A DNA stretch of 64,000 nt from positions 6,014,001 through 6,078,000 of the forward strand of contig OX359190.1 in NCBI GenBank assembly GCA_947172415.1, read 5' to 3'. Every line of letters begins with the position of its first letter. Positions within the stretch are counted from its first letter, which is position 1. The notes under the pieces were generated by a model that searched no databases, was not told the DNA's origin, and worked only from the letters and a program-made list of their open reading frames with translations. A program made the position numbers and the translations under genes. This DNA comes from Chondrosia reniformis. Lineage: Eukaryota > Porifera > Demospongiae > Chondrillida > Chondrillidae. Positions 9,582-21,972 of the stretch are shown here, piece by piece.

Positions 9582-12500
9582 TTTTATGTACTAGTTGTAT
9601 GTATATACCAGTTGTATGTACTAGTTGAATGTATTAATTTTATATATATACTAGTTGTATGTATTAGTTTCTAGTTGAATTTACTAGTTTTATTTACTAG
9701 TTGAATGTACTATATTTTTATGCATTAGTTATATGTAGTAATTGTTTGTACTATTTAAATGTACTAGTTGAAAGTACTAGTTGAATGTACTAGTGGTATG
9801 TACTAGAACTAGCTTAATTTACTAGATTTAGGTATTAGTTGTATGTATTAGTTGTATGTAGTAGTTACTAGTTGTATGAACCAATTGTGCGAACTAATTG
9901 TAAAAACTAGTTGTTCGTCATAGTTGTATGTACTAGTTGAATGTACTAGTTATATGTACTAGTTACTAGTTGTATGAACTAGTCGTATGTAATAGTTGTA
10001 TGTACTAGTTGCAATATGTACTAGTTAATAGTTGTGTGAACTAGTTGTACGACCTAATTGTAAATACTAGTTGTATGAACTAGTTGTTTGTATATAATAG
10101 TTGGGTGAACTAATTAAATGTACTAGTTTTATATATATACCAGTTGTATGTACAAGTTTCTAGTTGCATGTACTAATTTTATGTACTAGTTATATATACA
10201 ATATGGATGCACTATTTATATGTACTAGTTATATATTTATGTACTAATAATATGTAGTAGGTGTGAACTAGTTATAGGTCTTAATTTTAATGTACTCGTT
10301 CTATGTACTAGTAGTTGTATGAACTACTAATATGTACTATGTTAATGTACTATTTATATGTACTAGTTATATTTTCATGTATTAGTTATATTTGGTAGAT
10401 GTGTAAACTAGTTATATGTAATAGTTGCAAGTACTAGTTGTATGTACCAGTTGTATGTACTAGTTGTATATGCTAATTGTATATACTATTTATAATTATT
10501 AGGTAAAAGTGTATGTACTAGTTATATGTAGTAGGTGTATGTACTATTTATATATCCTAGTTGTTTTTCCTAGTTGTGTGTAGTAGTTATGTACTAGTTG
10601 AATATACAAGTTGTATGTTCTAGTATTATGTACTCATTCTGTGAGCTAGTTGTATATACTAGTTTCTAGTTTTATGTACTAGTTGTATGTGCTAGTTTTA
10701 TGTACTAGTTGTATTTACTAATTGTATGTACTATTTAAAATTTAAGGTATATGTATTTACTAGTTATATGTAGGAGGTGTATGTACTAATTATATGTCCT
10801 ACCTATTTGTCGTAGTTGTATGGACTAGTTGAATGTTCTATTTGTATGCACTAATTGTATGTATTAGTTTTTGGGTACTATTTAGTATGTACTAGTTGTA
10901 TGTACTAGTTGCATGTACTAGTTTTAAGTACTTATTGTAAGAACTAATTTTATTCACTAGTTTTATGTGCTAGTCCTAGTAATATTTAGTTGTAGTAGGT
11001 ACTAGCTGTATGTAAAAGTTGTATGTAATAGTTGTATGTACTAATTGTTGGTTCTATTTGCATGTACTTGTTGTAGGTTCAAGTCCCAGTTGCATTAGGT
11101 ACTAGGGAGGTGCTAGTTGTAAGTACTAGATACTAAGTGTATGTACTAGTTGTATGTACTAATCGCATGCCCTAATTATATTTAATATATAGTTACTAAT
11201 TTATGAACTAGTTATACCTACGAATTTTATGTACTACTTGTATGTACTAGTTGTATGTACTACTTGTATGTCCTAATTGTATGTACACTTACTCTGTACT
11301 AGTTGTATGTTTATGCTAGTTGTATGTATTAACTTTGTACTAGTTGTATGTACTAGTTGGAGGTTCAAGTCCTAGTTATATTAGGTACTAGGGAGGTGCT
11401 AGTTGTATGTACTAGATACTAATTGTATGTACCAGTTGTATGTACCAGTTGTGTGTAATTGCCTTAGTTCGATGTACTATTTATATGTACTATATATATG
11501 TTTATGTACTAGGTATATATCCTATTTGTATGTACTAGCGGTAAGTGCTGTTTGTATGTGCTAATTGTAGGTACTTGTTGTATGTACTAGAAATGAACCA
11601 GTTGTATGTACAAGATGTATGCACAAGTTGTTTGTACTAGCTATATACTAGTTTTATGAAGTTATTGTATGTACTAGTTGTATGTAATAGTCGCATGTAC
11701 TAGTCATATGTACTAGTTACTAGTTGTGTGAACCAGTTGTACCTACTAATTTTATGTACTAGTTGTATGTACTCATTGCTTGTTTAAACTTGTTTTAGGT
11801 ACTCGTTAAATGTATTAGTGTTATATATATACTAGTTGTATGGATTAGTTTCTAGTTGTATGTACTAATTTTAAGTACCCATTCTATGTACTAGTTGTAT
11901 GTACTATTTACAATTACAAGGTATATGTTTATCTACTAGTTATATGTAGTTGGTATATGTACTGGTTATATATCCTAGTTGTTTGTCCTAGTTGTATGCA
12001 CTAGTTGAATGTACTAGTTATATGTACTAGTTACTAGTTGTATGAACTAGTTGTACTTACTAATTGTAAATACTAGTTGTATGAACTTAATTGTATGTAC
12101 TGGTTTTATGAACTAGTTGTATGTACTAGTTGTATGTACTAGGTGTATGTACCGGTTATATGTACTAGTTAATAGTTGTGTGAACTAGTTTTACGACCTA
12201 ATTTTAAATACTAGTTGTATGAACTATTTGTTTGTTTGTATATAATAATTGAATGAACTAGTTAAATGTACTAGTTATATTTAATATATGGATGCACTAT
12301 TCATATGTACCAGTTATATATTTATATACTATTTATATGTACTAGTTATATATTTCTGTATTAGTTATATGTGGTAGATGTGTGTACTAGTTATATGTAC
12401 TAGTTGCAAGTACTAGTTGTATGTAGTAGTTGTATGGACTATATTTACTAGTGGTAGGTTCTAGTTATATGTACTAGTTGCAAGTACTAGTTGTAGGTTC

Positions 12501-13995
12501 TGGTTGTATGTTCTAGTTGTATGTATATACTAGTTGTATGGACTAGCTATGTACAGGTTATATCTTCTAGTTGTATGTACTAATTGTATGTACATGTGGT
12601 AGGTTCTTTTACTAGTTATACTAGGTGCTAGGAAGGTACTAGTTTTATGTAGTAGATACTAGTTGTATGTACTAGTTGTATGAACTACATGTATGTACTA
12701 TTTATAATTATTAGGTTAAAGTGTATGTCCTAGTTAAATGTAGTAGGTGTATCTACTATTTATATATCCTAGTTGTTTTTCCTAGTTGTGTGTAGCAGTT
12801 ATGTACTAGTTGAATATACAAGTTGTACGTTCTAGTATTATGTACTCATTATGTGAACTAGTTGTATATACTAGTTTCTAGTTGTATGTAGTAGTTGTAT
12901 GTACTCGTTGTATATACTAATTGTTTGTACTAGTTGTACTCACTAGTTTTATGTACTAGTCCTAGTTATATTTAGTAGTTGTAGGTACTACCTGTAGAGA
13001 AGTTGTATGTAATAGTTGTATGTACTAATTGTTTGTTCTATTTGTATATACAAGTTGTATATACTAGTTATGTACCAGTTGTATGCACTACTTGTATGTA
13101 TTTACTAGTTATAAATAATAGCTATGAACCACTTGTACACCTTCTATGAACTAGTTTTATGTACTAGTTGATAGTTGTATGTACTAGTTCAATGTACTAG
13201 TTGTATCTACTCGTAACTAATTGTTATTATTAGTTGTATGTACTAGCTTTATGTACTAGTCGTATGTACTAGTTTTATGTACTAATTACTTGTTGTATGA
13301 ACTAGTTGGACCTATATACTAGTTGTCTGTACTAGTTGTATGTACTAGTTAAATGTACTAATTATATATATATACTAGTTGTATGTACCGGTTGCCAGTT
13401 GGATTTACTAGTTTTATTTACTAGTTGTATGTACTATAACTAGCTTAATTTACTAGTTTTAGGTGCTAGTTGTATGTATTAGTTGTATGTAGTAGTTGCA
13501 TGTGCTAATGGTATGTACAAGTTCAGTGTACTAGTTGTGTGTACTAGCTATGTACTAGTTGTATGTTCTAGTTGTATGAACTAGATACTAATTGTATGTA
13601 TATACTATTTGTATGTACTAGCTATGTACTGGTTGTATGTTCTAGTTGTATGTACTAGTTGTATGTACAAGGGGTAGGTTCTTGTCCTAGTTATACTAGG
13701 TTCTAGGAAGGTACTAGTTGTATATAGTAGATAATAGTTGTATGTCCTAGTTGTAGGCACTAGTTGTTTGTACTATTTATAATTATTAGGTAAAAGTGTA
13801 TGTACTAGTTATATGTAGTAGGGGTATGTACTATTTATATATCCTAGTTGTTTTTCCTAGTTGTGTGTAGCAGTTATATACTAGTTGAATATACAAGTTG
13901 TACTTTCTACAATTATGTACTCATTCAGTGAGCTAGTTCTATATACTAGTTTCTAGTTGTATTTACTTACTTGTGTGTACTAGTTTAATGTACTA
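9582..13995 (+). repeat. 13-bp satellite, forward orientation
   Basis: This is about 4.4 kb of the 13-bp satellite lying between PLE copies A and B. It repeats blocks seen elsewhere, such as TTCTTTTACTAGTTATACTAGG (about 12605), AATTATTAGGTAAAAGTG (about 10493 and 13782) and TATGTACTCATTCTGTGAGC (about 10626). No gene is seen. Confidence 0.9.
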
Positions 13996-14142
13996 GTTGT
14001 ATGAAAAATCAAAGATACCATTTTCCTACATGCTATATGACTATTCTGTAAAAAGAGCCTATAGGGGAACTAAACCTAAAGAGAGCTTTAGATGAAGATA
14101 CAGTAGTCGTTTCTTCCTTCTTTTCCCTTCTTTCATCTTCTT

Positions 14143-14201
14143 CTCCACTGGGTCAGACAGTCGTTTCTGGGAATTCCACCCTTCATCAGTGATCCTGGGA
14201 G
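14143..14201 (-). ncRNA. Hammerhead-like motif, PLE copy B
   Basis: It has the same 59-nt fold as copy A: CTCC..TCA, CTGATGA, GGG/CCC stem II, GAAAC, loop GACT, GTC, TGA..GGAG. It differs from copy A in the stem III loop (GACT against GGCT), a change that leaves pairing intact. It lies about 320 nt downstream of the RT stop, in the 3' untranslated region. Confidence 0.7.
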
Positions 14202-14519
14202 TCTTTGTCTTTTTCTTTATCTTGATCTTCTGTGAATCCTTGGCTCTCTATGCTAAATCTAGGGGCCTTATATACACTATTTTGGCGCCAAAAGTTAAAT
14301 AAGGTGTTAACTAAGACACATGATGAAATTTAATTTTATGAAAGAAATGTAGGTCCAATTAACCTTTATGAATTCATTATAAATCTATTAGTATTCTTGC
14401 TTGTACAGGTAAAACAGACTCAGCATAACTATAGACACAAGTAGGACATATTACGTAAGTCTACCCTTAGGTCTTCTAGTAGTTACATTTCTTTGGAGGT
14501 GGGGTAACACAATATGGGG

Positions 14520-16130
14520 TTACACAAGACAGTCCTTAAGCATACTAGCTACTTTTTGCTTATACTTGATTCTAACTAGAGGCTGCCGGGATAGGAAGGT
14601 TTTAAAGGTTGATTTTAGCTTAAAGTATTTGTAACCCTGCTTAATAAGCCTACTGCATAACTGCAAACCTTTAGCCTGAAAACTGGAGAAGTCACTACAT
14701 ATTCTAGAATACCTAATTAGTAGTGAAATAAAGACACCATAGGCTGGGGTATTAGGAATATTACTATCTAAATGGGGGAAATTTACTATATCAAAGTTAA
14801 AGTCCTCTCGCTTATCATATACTTTAGTGATAAATTGATTGTTAGTAATGGTTATATCTAAGTCTAAAAAGGGGGATTTTTTAGGGCTGGTATTTGTCTT
14901 TTTAAGAATAAGTTCTTTGGGGTAAATATCACTAATTGACAGTTCAAAATCCTTGTTGTTAATACATAAAAGGTCATCAATATACCTATAAGTATTGGAA
15001 AGTTTAATAGCTAGGGTGATGTTATCCTTAAGTAGTCCTTTCATAAACTCATACTCATAGGCAAACAGAAAAAGATTAGCAACTACAGGGGCACAATCAG
15101 TACCCATAGGGATACCTACACATTGCTTAAATACAGAACCGTCTACACATACATAAATGTTGTCAATAAGGTAATTAAAGAGCTCTACTAAATGAACAGC
15201 TGTGACTGCTTTATTGGAGACATTGTTAGACCAAAAGGCTTTATCCTGACAGACTTCTATATATTGGGACTTTCTACAGGTATAGGCACTATAAATTAGG
15301 TTAGTAATCTTATCTTTAAGTAGGTTATGGGGGATCGCTGTATATAATGTAGAAAAATCAAAACTAGCTAGCTGGGCTTTTCTAGTGGGTATAGACCTAA
15401 GACTATCTAAGACTTCTAGTGAGTTTTCTACTATCCAAAAGGCATTAACACCAGTATTCCTATATATACCTAGGCAGTATTCTCTAAAATGTGTGAGAGG
15501 TAGTCTGAGTGCCCAATTTAGAATTCTAGAAAGGGGTTTGGTAGTACATTTGTGAGAGGCGGCTATGAATCTGTAGCTGTAAGGGTTCTTATGTAGCTTA
15601 GGCATCCAGTAAAAAGAGGGAAGGTTACACCAGTCTGGTTTAGGTTCTAAGTTCTCTAGTTTTAAGAAATCTATGTGTTTCCTAATTAACTGTTGGGGTT
15701 CTACTGTACATTTAGCATACGTGGAGGTGCTGCCTAGTTCTTCATTAATAATTTGTCTATAGTAGGACTTACATATAAAAATTATATTATTAGAGGCCTT
15801 ATCGGCAGGGGCTATAACATACTTATCATGTAGGTCTGCTAAGAATTTCTTAATTTTAGGGCAAGTAAGGGTCTTCTTGGCTACTGAGGATTTGGTATAC
15901 GATTTAGACAGCTTAGAGATCCTATCATTAATTTTCTTAAGTACAGCATTTTCCCACTCACTAAATACAGAAGTAGATACATTTTCTCTACGGGCCCAGG
16001 TAATCTTATATTTTCTAAGACCTTCCTTACACATTTTTAAAGCAGTTACCCAATTAAAGTTATTAGGTTCTCTAAATTTTGGTCCTTTCTTAAGAAGTTT
16101 TCTAAGTTTTGGGTTACTAACAATACGCTG
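14520..16130 (-). pseudogene. Penelope-like reverse transcriptase
   Basis: The open frame has 504 residues from the first Met at 16034, and the frame extends upstream to about 16130 with SNPKLRKLLKKGPKFREPNN. Visible landmarks, numbered from that Met, are PADKASNNIIFI (77-88), the PLE-typical PKLHKNPYSYRFI (145-157), motif A ASFDFSTLYTAIPH (223-236), motif B GIPMGTDCAPVVANLF (307-322) and motif C YRYIDDLLCI (349-358) with both catalytic Asp. The thumb and C-terminal region follow. This is the polymerase that copies the element RNA at a nicked target. The catalytic residues are intact. It is called a pseudogene only because the joint to the GIY-YIG region is out of frame and the 5' end is lost. 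Confidence 0.85.
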
Positions 16131-16281
16131 TTAAAACATGGTCTATGGGCTTGTAAATGAAGGGGGACTTGTGACACTCACATGGTTCTGATTTTCTAAA
16201 AACATCTGACTTAGAGGTTTGTGAAAAGTTAAAGATTTCAGGTCCTATTGGTTGGGTATACTTATATACTACACATGGGGG

Positions 16282-17130
16282 CTATTTGTTTTGTATAAAG
16301 GGTGGGACAGTTTCTAACACTAACTTTTGGTTTAAGATACCTGGGAGGCCTATTTTTTCTACACCTTTATTATGAAACACGATTTTAAGAAACCCTTCTG
16401 GACTTGTTGTTTTCATTGGGTGTTTGGGAAGGCTGGCTGAAGCGCGTGCTTTAATAATGTCTTTAATCATCAGCATAAGTCTAAGCGGAAAAGCTGTTTC
16501 TGGGGTATCGATGAGACATTGTACCGAGTTTAACAAACAATGAAGGTGTCGAGCTTGTAATGCAAAAGTATTGCGTTTAAGTTTGGCTAGAAAGCCCACG
16601 TTCTTGTAAAGTGGTAGTCGTTCTTTGAGCCATTCAGGGTCGTAGGCAGCGTTAGTACTACTGCCTGTCGATTTTAGATTGGAGCGCCGATGCCGTCTTT
16701 TATGTGATAAGCGATTAAAAAGGTTCCATACGATGATTTCTTTTTTAAGTTTTGAAATATTGCCAACGCCTTTAATGTTATCGTTAGGTCCATATGGGTT
16801 AATAGAGCTGAGTTCCTTGTACCAGAACGCTTCTCTCAGTAGTCTGAGGCTAGTAGAATTAGGTGTCTCAGGTATCTCTTCTATGGGCATAATCAAGGCA
16901 TCATCAAAACTATGGTTATCAGAATTAAAGTGATTGTAAAGATACAGTGGCTTAAAACCTTTGGTACTAGTCCTATGGTTGTTCATTCTACTCCTAAACA
17001 TCTGAGAGGTTTCTCCTACATACTGTACATCACATTGTTTACAAGTAATAAGATACACAACATTCCTACTCTGGCATCCTAGGGGACCACAAGGGCTACG
17101 GACTTGATAGGTCCTGCCAGTAGCTGAACT
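16282..17130 (-). pseudogene. N-terminal GIY-YIG endonuclease region of Naiad-type PLE
   Basis: The open frame reaches 17136 without a Met and starts TFKSSATGRTYQVRSP. It has CGPLGC, then NVVYLITCKQC, a four-Cys zinc-finger-like arrangement, then QYVGETSQMFRSRMNNHR (the GIY-YIG core with catalytic Arg), and SLRLLREAFWYKEL with the expected Glu followed by NPYGPNDNIKG. The rest, about 150 residues, is basic and helical. Zinc-linked GIY-YIG at the N terminus is typical of Naiad elements. The frame ends at 16282; the next conserved segment (SPFIYKPIDHVLT, about 16135-16175) lies in a different frame. No in-frame UGA suggesting selenocysteine is seen in the part read here. Confidence 0.8.
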
Positions 17131-17136
17131 CTTAAA

Positions 17137-19010
17137 AGTACTATTTATAATTACAAGATATGTGTATTTACTAGTTATATGTAATAGGTGTATGTACTAG
17201 TTATATGTCCTAGCTGTTTGTCGTAGTTGTATGGACTAGTTGAATGTTCTATTTGTATGTACTAATTGTATGTACTAGTGTGCGGACTATTTGGTATGTA
17301 CTAGTTGTATGTACTAGTTGAATGTACCAGTTGTATGTACTAATTGTATGTACTAGTTGTTTTCACTAGTTGTGGGTACTATTTGGTTTGTCCTAGTTGC
17401 ATGTACTAGTTGTATGTACAAATTGTATGTACTAGTTGTGGGTACTATTTGGTATGTACTAGTTGTATTTACTAGTAGCATGTACTAGTTGTATGTACTA
17501 ATTGTATGTACAGGTTGTATTCACTAGTTTTACGTTCTATTCCTAGTTATATTTAGTATATAGTCGTAATGAACTAGCTGTATGTAAAAGTTGTATGTGA
17601 TAGTTGTATGTACTAATTGTTTGTTCTATTTGTATGTACTAGTTGTATGTACTAGTTATGTACCAGTTGTATGTACTAGTTGTATGCATATACTAGTTAT
17701 AAATAAGAGCTATCCACTAGTTGTAGTATTATGTACTCGTTCCATTAGCTAGTTGTATGTACTAGTTGTATGTACTATTTGTATGTACTATGTGTATGTA
17801 CTAGTTATAAATGCCAGTTATATGCGTATTTACTGGTTATATGTTTGTGTACTAGTTGTAAGTACTAATTGTATACAATAGCTGTATGTAATAATTGTAG
17901 GTACTATTCATAAATACTAGGTATATGTGTATTTTTTAGTTATATGTAGTAGATGTATGTACTAGTTATATGTCCTAGTTTGTTTGTCCTAGTTGTATGG
18001 ACTAGTTGAATGTACCAGTGGTATGTACTAATTGTATGTGCTAGGTGTGTGTACTATTTGGTATGTACTAGTTATATGTACTATTTGTATATACTAGTAA
18101 TGTACCAGTTGTACTTAATAGTTGTATGTATTTACTAGTTGTTAATATTAGCTATGTACTAGATGTAAATTCAAGTTGTATGTTCTATATAGTATTACAT
18201 ACTCGTTCAATGAACTAGTAGTAACTATTAGTTTCTAGTTGTAAGTACTAGTTGTATGTACTATGTGTAGGTACCAGTTGTTGATTCTTGTACTAGTTAT
18301 ACTAAGTACTAGGTAGGTTCTATTTATATGTACTAGATTCTTCGTGTATGTCCTAGTTGTATGAACTAGTTTTATGAACTAGTTGTATGTACTGTTTATA
18401 TGTACTAGTTATATATACCAGTTATATATAATAGTTTTATGTACTAGTAGTGTGTACTAATTATATTTACAAGCTGTGTGTACCATTTGTGTTTACTAAT
18501 ATGTATGTTTTCATTACTATTTGTATGTACTAGTTATATGTGCTAATTATATCTACTAATTGTATGTACAAGTGCATGTACTAGTTGCATGTACATGTTG
18601 AGTGTACTAGTTCAATGTACTAGTTGTATGTACTCGTTACTAGTTGTTAGTAGTAGCTGTATGTACTTGTTTTATGTACTGGTTCCAGTTATATGTACTA
18701 GATGAAGGTAATAGTTGTATTTATTAGTTGCAAGTAAGATTCGTATGTCCTATTTGCATGTACTGGTTGTATGTACTAGTTAATAGTTGTATAGTCTAGT
18801 TGAATGTACTAGTTGTATGTACTATTTGTATGAACTAATTGTATGTACAAATTGTATATACTAGGTGTATGTAGTAGTTGTATGTTCTAATTGTTTGTAC
18901 TAGTTCTATGTACTAATTGTATGTTCTGGTTATGAACTAGTTATATGAATTAGTTTTAAGTACTAGTTGTATGTACTGTTTATATGTACTGGTTATATGT
19001 ACCAGTTATA
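17137..19010 (+). repeat. 13-bp satellite, forward orientation
   Basis: This is about 1.9 kb of satellite between PLE copy B and the RTE-like LINE. Its last 62 bp (18949-19010) are repeated exactly on the other side of the LINE at 21911-21972. No gene is seen. Confidence 0.9.
18949..19010 (+). repeat. 62-bp direct repeat flanking LINE, left copy
   Basis: ATTAGTTTTAAGTACTAG... to ACCAGTTATA is identical, base for base, to 21911-21972. It is satellite sequence, and it fixes both ends of the LINE. It is best read as an unusually long target-site duplication; a pre-existing tandem satellite duplication is the alternative. Confidence 0.85.
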
Positions 19011-19072
19011 ATTATTATTAAACTGGTAACTGCAACAGTAAAAGACAAAGTGTGTTGGAATTAAAGTTGCAA

Positions 19073-21230
19073 TCAGTCTTTTCCCATAGATCTCCAAGTA
19101 GCCTTGTCGTTGGCTAAAGCTCTCAGAGTTTCGATGTCATCGGCACATTTGAGAGCTAGCTGGTGGTGCTTTAGATCGGTTCTGATAGTATCGAGAAGGT
19201 TTGTCTGGTGGCGACCACGTCTGCTCTTGTGTATCTGTGAGCCCACAACTGCAAAGTGTAGAGCAAGTTGAGCTGGTGTATCCTGAGGCATGCGTAGTAC
19301 GTGTCCTAACATACCCCATCTGCGATCCTGTACCATGACAGACAAAGGCTGTGTATTGCAACGGGCATAGAGTTGGTTGTTGCTGATGGTGTTTGGCCAG
19401 CGTATGCCAAGTATGGATCGCAGGTGATATCTGTGACATTTGTCCAGTTGGTGGAGACTAGTTTTCGGGACAGCCCAGCTGTCACAGTTGTACAGCATGA
19501 TCGGAACGATGATTGTGTGGTATGTCAATAATCTCTTCTCTAGTGTAAGGAGTGGTCTTCTCATCCACATAGCCCACAATGAGTTAAATGCCACAGTGCC
19601 TACGTGACAGCGACGGGTGAGTTCTGCTTTACTGCATAGTAATGAGCCAAGTGATTTGGATTTTCGCCAAGATTCTTGGCCACTAGGGTAGTCTAGGTGA
19701 ACGTGTACAGATTCAGTTTTTGATTCATTGACTATCAAATTCCACTCCTCGAGTGTGTCACGGATGACAGGTAGTAGGGCTGTCAGAAGAGGCTGTTCTT
19801 CGTTGGCAAAATCTACATCATCAGCGTACTCCCATTCAAGAGGCATTCTGCTGTTAGAGATAGGAGGGTTCAGCCAAGAGATGTTTGATCTAACTTCTCG
19901 CAAGGCCGCTTCTAGGTAACAGGTGAACAAGACGGGGGATAGAGAGTCTCCTTGGGGTGAGCCCATAGTGGTTTCAAACGACGCCGAGTGTGTGTTTTTC
20001 ACTCTTACTGTGAGTTGTGTGTTGGCAAGTAATGCTTGAGTGAGACGAAGTTCATCTTCATTGCAACCAGCGGTGTTGAGGATTTTGAGGATTTGATGGT
20101 GTCGAATGCACGTGACATGTCTATTCCCATTTTGTGAAACTCCCATTGTCGGCATTGTACAACGGCTATTAGCATTCTTTGTGTCCAGACAATGTCTGAA
20201 CAACTGCGACCTTGCTGGAAGCCTGCTTGTGTAGTGTTGGTGAACCTGTTGACTTTCTTTTGTATACGATGTAGGGTTATGAGTGAGATGACTTTTCTGG
20301 TGCAATTGAGGAGAACAATTGGGCGAAGGCTGGTAAGAGGACCAACGGGTTTCTTTGGTTTCGGTAGGGCAATGAGTGTTCCCTTGCCTAAGCAATCTAG
20401 TGTTATGTGCTGTTCGAACATCATGTTGATCACGTTGGACAGGTATACTGAAATTGATTCAGAGGCATATTTCAGTAGTTCATTGTCAATGTTGTCGGGG
20501 CTGGGTGAGCGACCTGTTGTCAGGGCTTGCAGTGCTTCTTTGGTTTCTGAGGCTGTAATTGGGGTGTTTAAGGGGCGTGGATGTCCGGTATAAGGCTCAA
20601 GATGTTCATGATTAGGGTCTGAAAACAGTTGTTGAAACCAGCATCGAATTGCGTCTGCTTTTCCTTGGTTAGAGCCAATGCATTTGCCATCTGTTGTGTG
20701 TACTAATAGTGGAGGGATTCGTCTGGCTGATTTGATGGATTTCACTGCTTTGAACATTTTCCTGCTGTCGTCAGTTGAATTGATGTCTTTGACGAGTTGA
20801 TCTACACGTTCGCATGCGACTGTGCGTAGTCTGCAGTTAATTTGTTTGAAGATACCTGTCCTTTGCCTATGTAAAGTTCTTTGGAAAGAGGTGTCTGTAG
20901 AAGCTTCAATTTGCAGTCGTAGTTGTTTTTGTTGTTGTGATAATTTGGCAAAAATGCTATCTGGCGTATAGGATGGTCCTCTGTATGGTTTAGCAATTCC
21001 TACCGTGGCTCTAGCTGATTGGCCAACACAGGGCATCAACTGTGATAGGGCTTTGTTTGGGTCTTGTGTTGGTGCCAGCTTTTCAATACGCTTTGAGAGA
21101 TCGTCATTATATGCTTTTTGTACTGTAGTGTCGTTACGTAGCTGTTGGATGTTAAACTTGGTTTTGGACTTGCAAGAAGGTTATTTCCATACTAGTGGGA
21201 TGAAGTTGAACTGTAATCGAGCCACTACAA
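19073..21230 (-). pseudogene. LINE reverse transcriptase and C-terminal region
   Basis: The upstream frame (to 20005) has ALTTGRSPSPDNIDNELLK, LIALPKPKKP, LRPIVLLNCTRKVISLI, TQAGFQQGRSCSDIVW and motif A KMGIDMSRAFDTI. The frame then shifts near 20090 and continues with SFETTMGSPQGDSLSPVLF (motif B) and WEYADDVDF (motif C, YADD). Next come the thumb region and the C-terminal block KRLLTYHTIIVPIMLYNCDSW, CHRYHLRSILGIRWPN and RRWGMLGHVLRMPQ. The catalytic Asp residues are present but split across two frames. The protein would copy the LINE RNA by target-primed reverse transcription. Confidence 0.85.
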
Positions 21231-21238
21231 TCTTGTGG

Positions 21239-21814
21239 TCAGATGACAGTGTTGCACCACCATAGGATCCCCAGACCTATTTCTTCATCCTCAGGTGTTA
21301 GGGTGCCCAATTTTGAGTTGAAATCTCCACATACATACACTTGGAATCGAGATGGTGTAGTTACTGCATTTGATAATTCAGCATAGAAACTATCAAGGAG
21401 TGATGGGTCCTCACTGGCTTTTTGCAAGGTTGGTCCATAGGCATTAACCAATCGGCAGAGTATAGGTTTGCCTTTAGAACTAGGGATAGATACTTCAATG
21501 GCTGCTACACGGTCTCTGATATACCACCAGGAATGTACGTGAGGTATTAGCCGAGGACTGATGACGAATCCCAGGCCGCGATGTTTGGCTGTCTTCTGTT
21601 GTAATAGAACAAGTTTGTGACCGGTGGCGAGAGTAACTTCATCATAGTTGGCGATTTTCGTTTCTTGAATGCACACTAGGTCCAGATTGTAGGCTTCGCA
21701 ATCCCTGCCGAGCTGTTCTTTCTTCTCTTTCGCGGAAAGACCACGAACGTTCCATGTTCCGAAGGAGAATAGGGTGTCTTTGCGTTTCTTTGTAGTTTTC
21801 TTCAACGATACCAT
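21239..21814 (-). pseudogene. LINE apurinic-like (EEP) endonuclease, internally deleted
   Basis: The 191-residue frame starts at an ATG at 21814. It shows FSFGTWNVRGLSAKEK (N-terminal Asn motif), LVCIQETKI (catalytic Glu), GLGFVIS, a tyrosine/tryptophan-rich stretch, NAYGPTL and VYVCGDFNSKLG (catalytic Asp and Asn). Directly after PEDEEIGLG the sequence jumps to the SSDHKIVV end of the domain (other frame, about 21225-21245). Roughly 80-100 residues normally between GDFN and SDH are therefore missing. The nuclease would nick DNA to start integration; this copy cannot. Confidence 0.85.
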
Positions 21815-21910
21815 AGCTTAAGAGGGAAAAGGTAGACGAATGGAGGATGGAATCTCCATTAGAGTCCGAAAAAAAGGACACTTAGACGGTTGTCAGCCCG
21901 TCCACCATTG

Positions 21911-21972
21911 ATTAGTTTTAAGTACTAGTTGTATGTACTGTTTATATGTACTGGTTATATGTACCAGTTATA
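21911..21972 (+). repeat. 62-bp direct repeat flanking LINE, right copy
   Basis: It is identical over all 62 bases to 18949-19010 and marks the 5' end of the LINE. Confidence 0.85.

Larger units (their letters stand above)
13996..17136 (-). mobile_element. Naiad-type Penelope-like element, copy B (nearly full coding length)
   Basis: This is a minus-strand retroelement. In transcription order it has a GIY-YIG endonuclease region (about 17130-16282), a linker with the PLE motif SNPKLRKLLKKGPKFREP, a reverse transcriptase (16130-14520), and a 3' untranslated region ending about 13996 with a hammerhead-like motif at 14143-14201. GIY-YIG lying N-terminal to RT is the permuted order of the Naiad/Chlamys PLE clade. 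The frame is broken at about 16130-16280, and the 5' end stops at satellite at 17136. The tail after the ribozyme is shared with copy C at 31290-31393. Confidence 0.85.
19011..21910 (-). mobile_element. RTE-like non-LTR retrotransposon (LINE), 2.9 kb, broken
   Basis: This minus-strand element has a short 5' leader (21815-21910), an apurinic-type endonuclease (21239-21814), a reverse transcriptase and C-terminal region (19073-21230), and a 3' end of AAT repeats at about 19011-19020. It is flanked by an exact 62-bp repeat. Against family expectations it lacks a large internal piece of the endonuclease and has a frameshift in the RT near 20090. The C-terminal pattern (CHRYHLRSILGIRW, then RRWGMLGHVLRM) is that of RTE-like elements; the exact clade is uncertain. 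Confidence 0.85.

Noticed and set aside
20192-20593. 133-codon plus-strand frame within the RTE-like LINE
   Set aside because: It is the antisense shadow of the reverse transcriptase.
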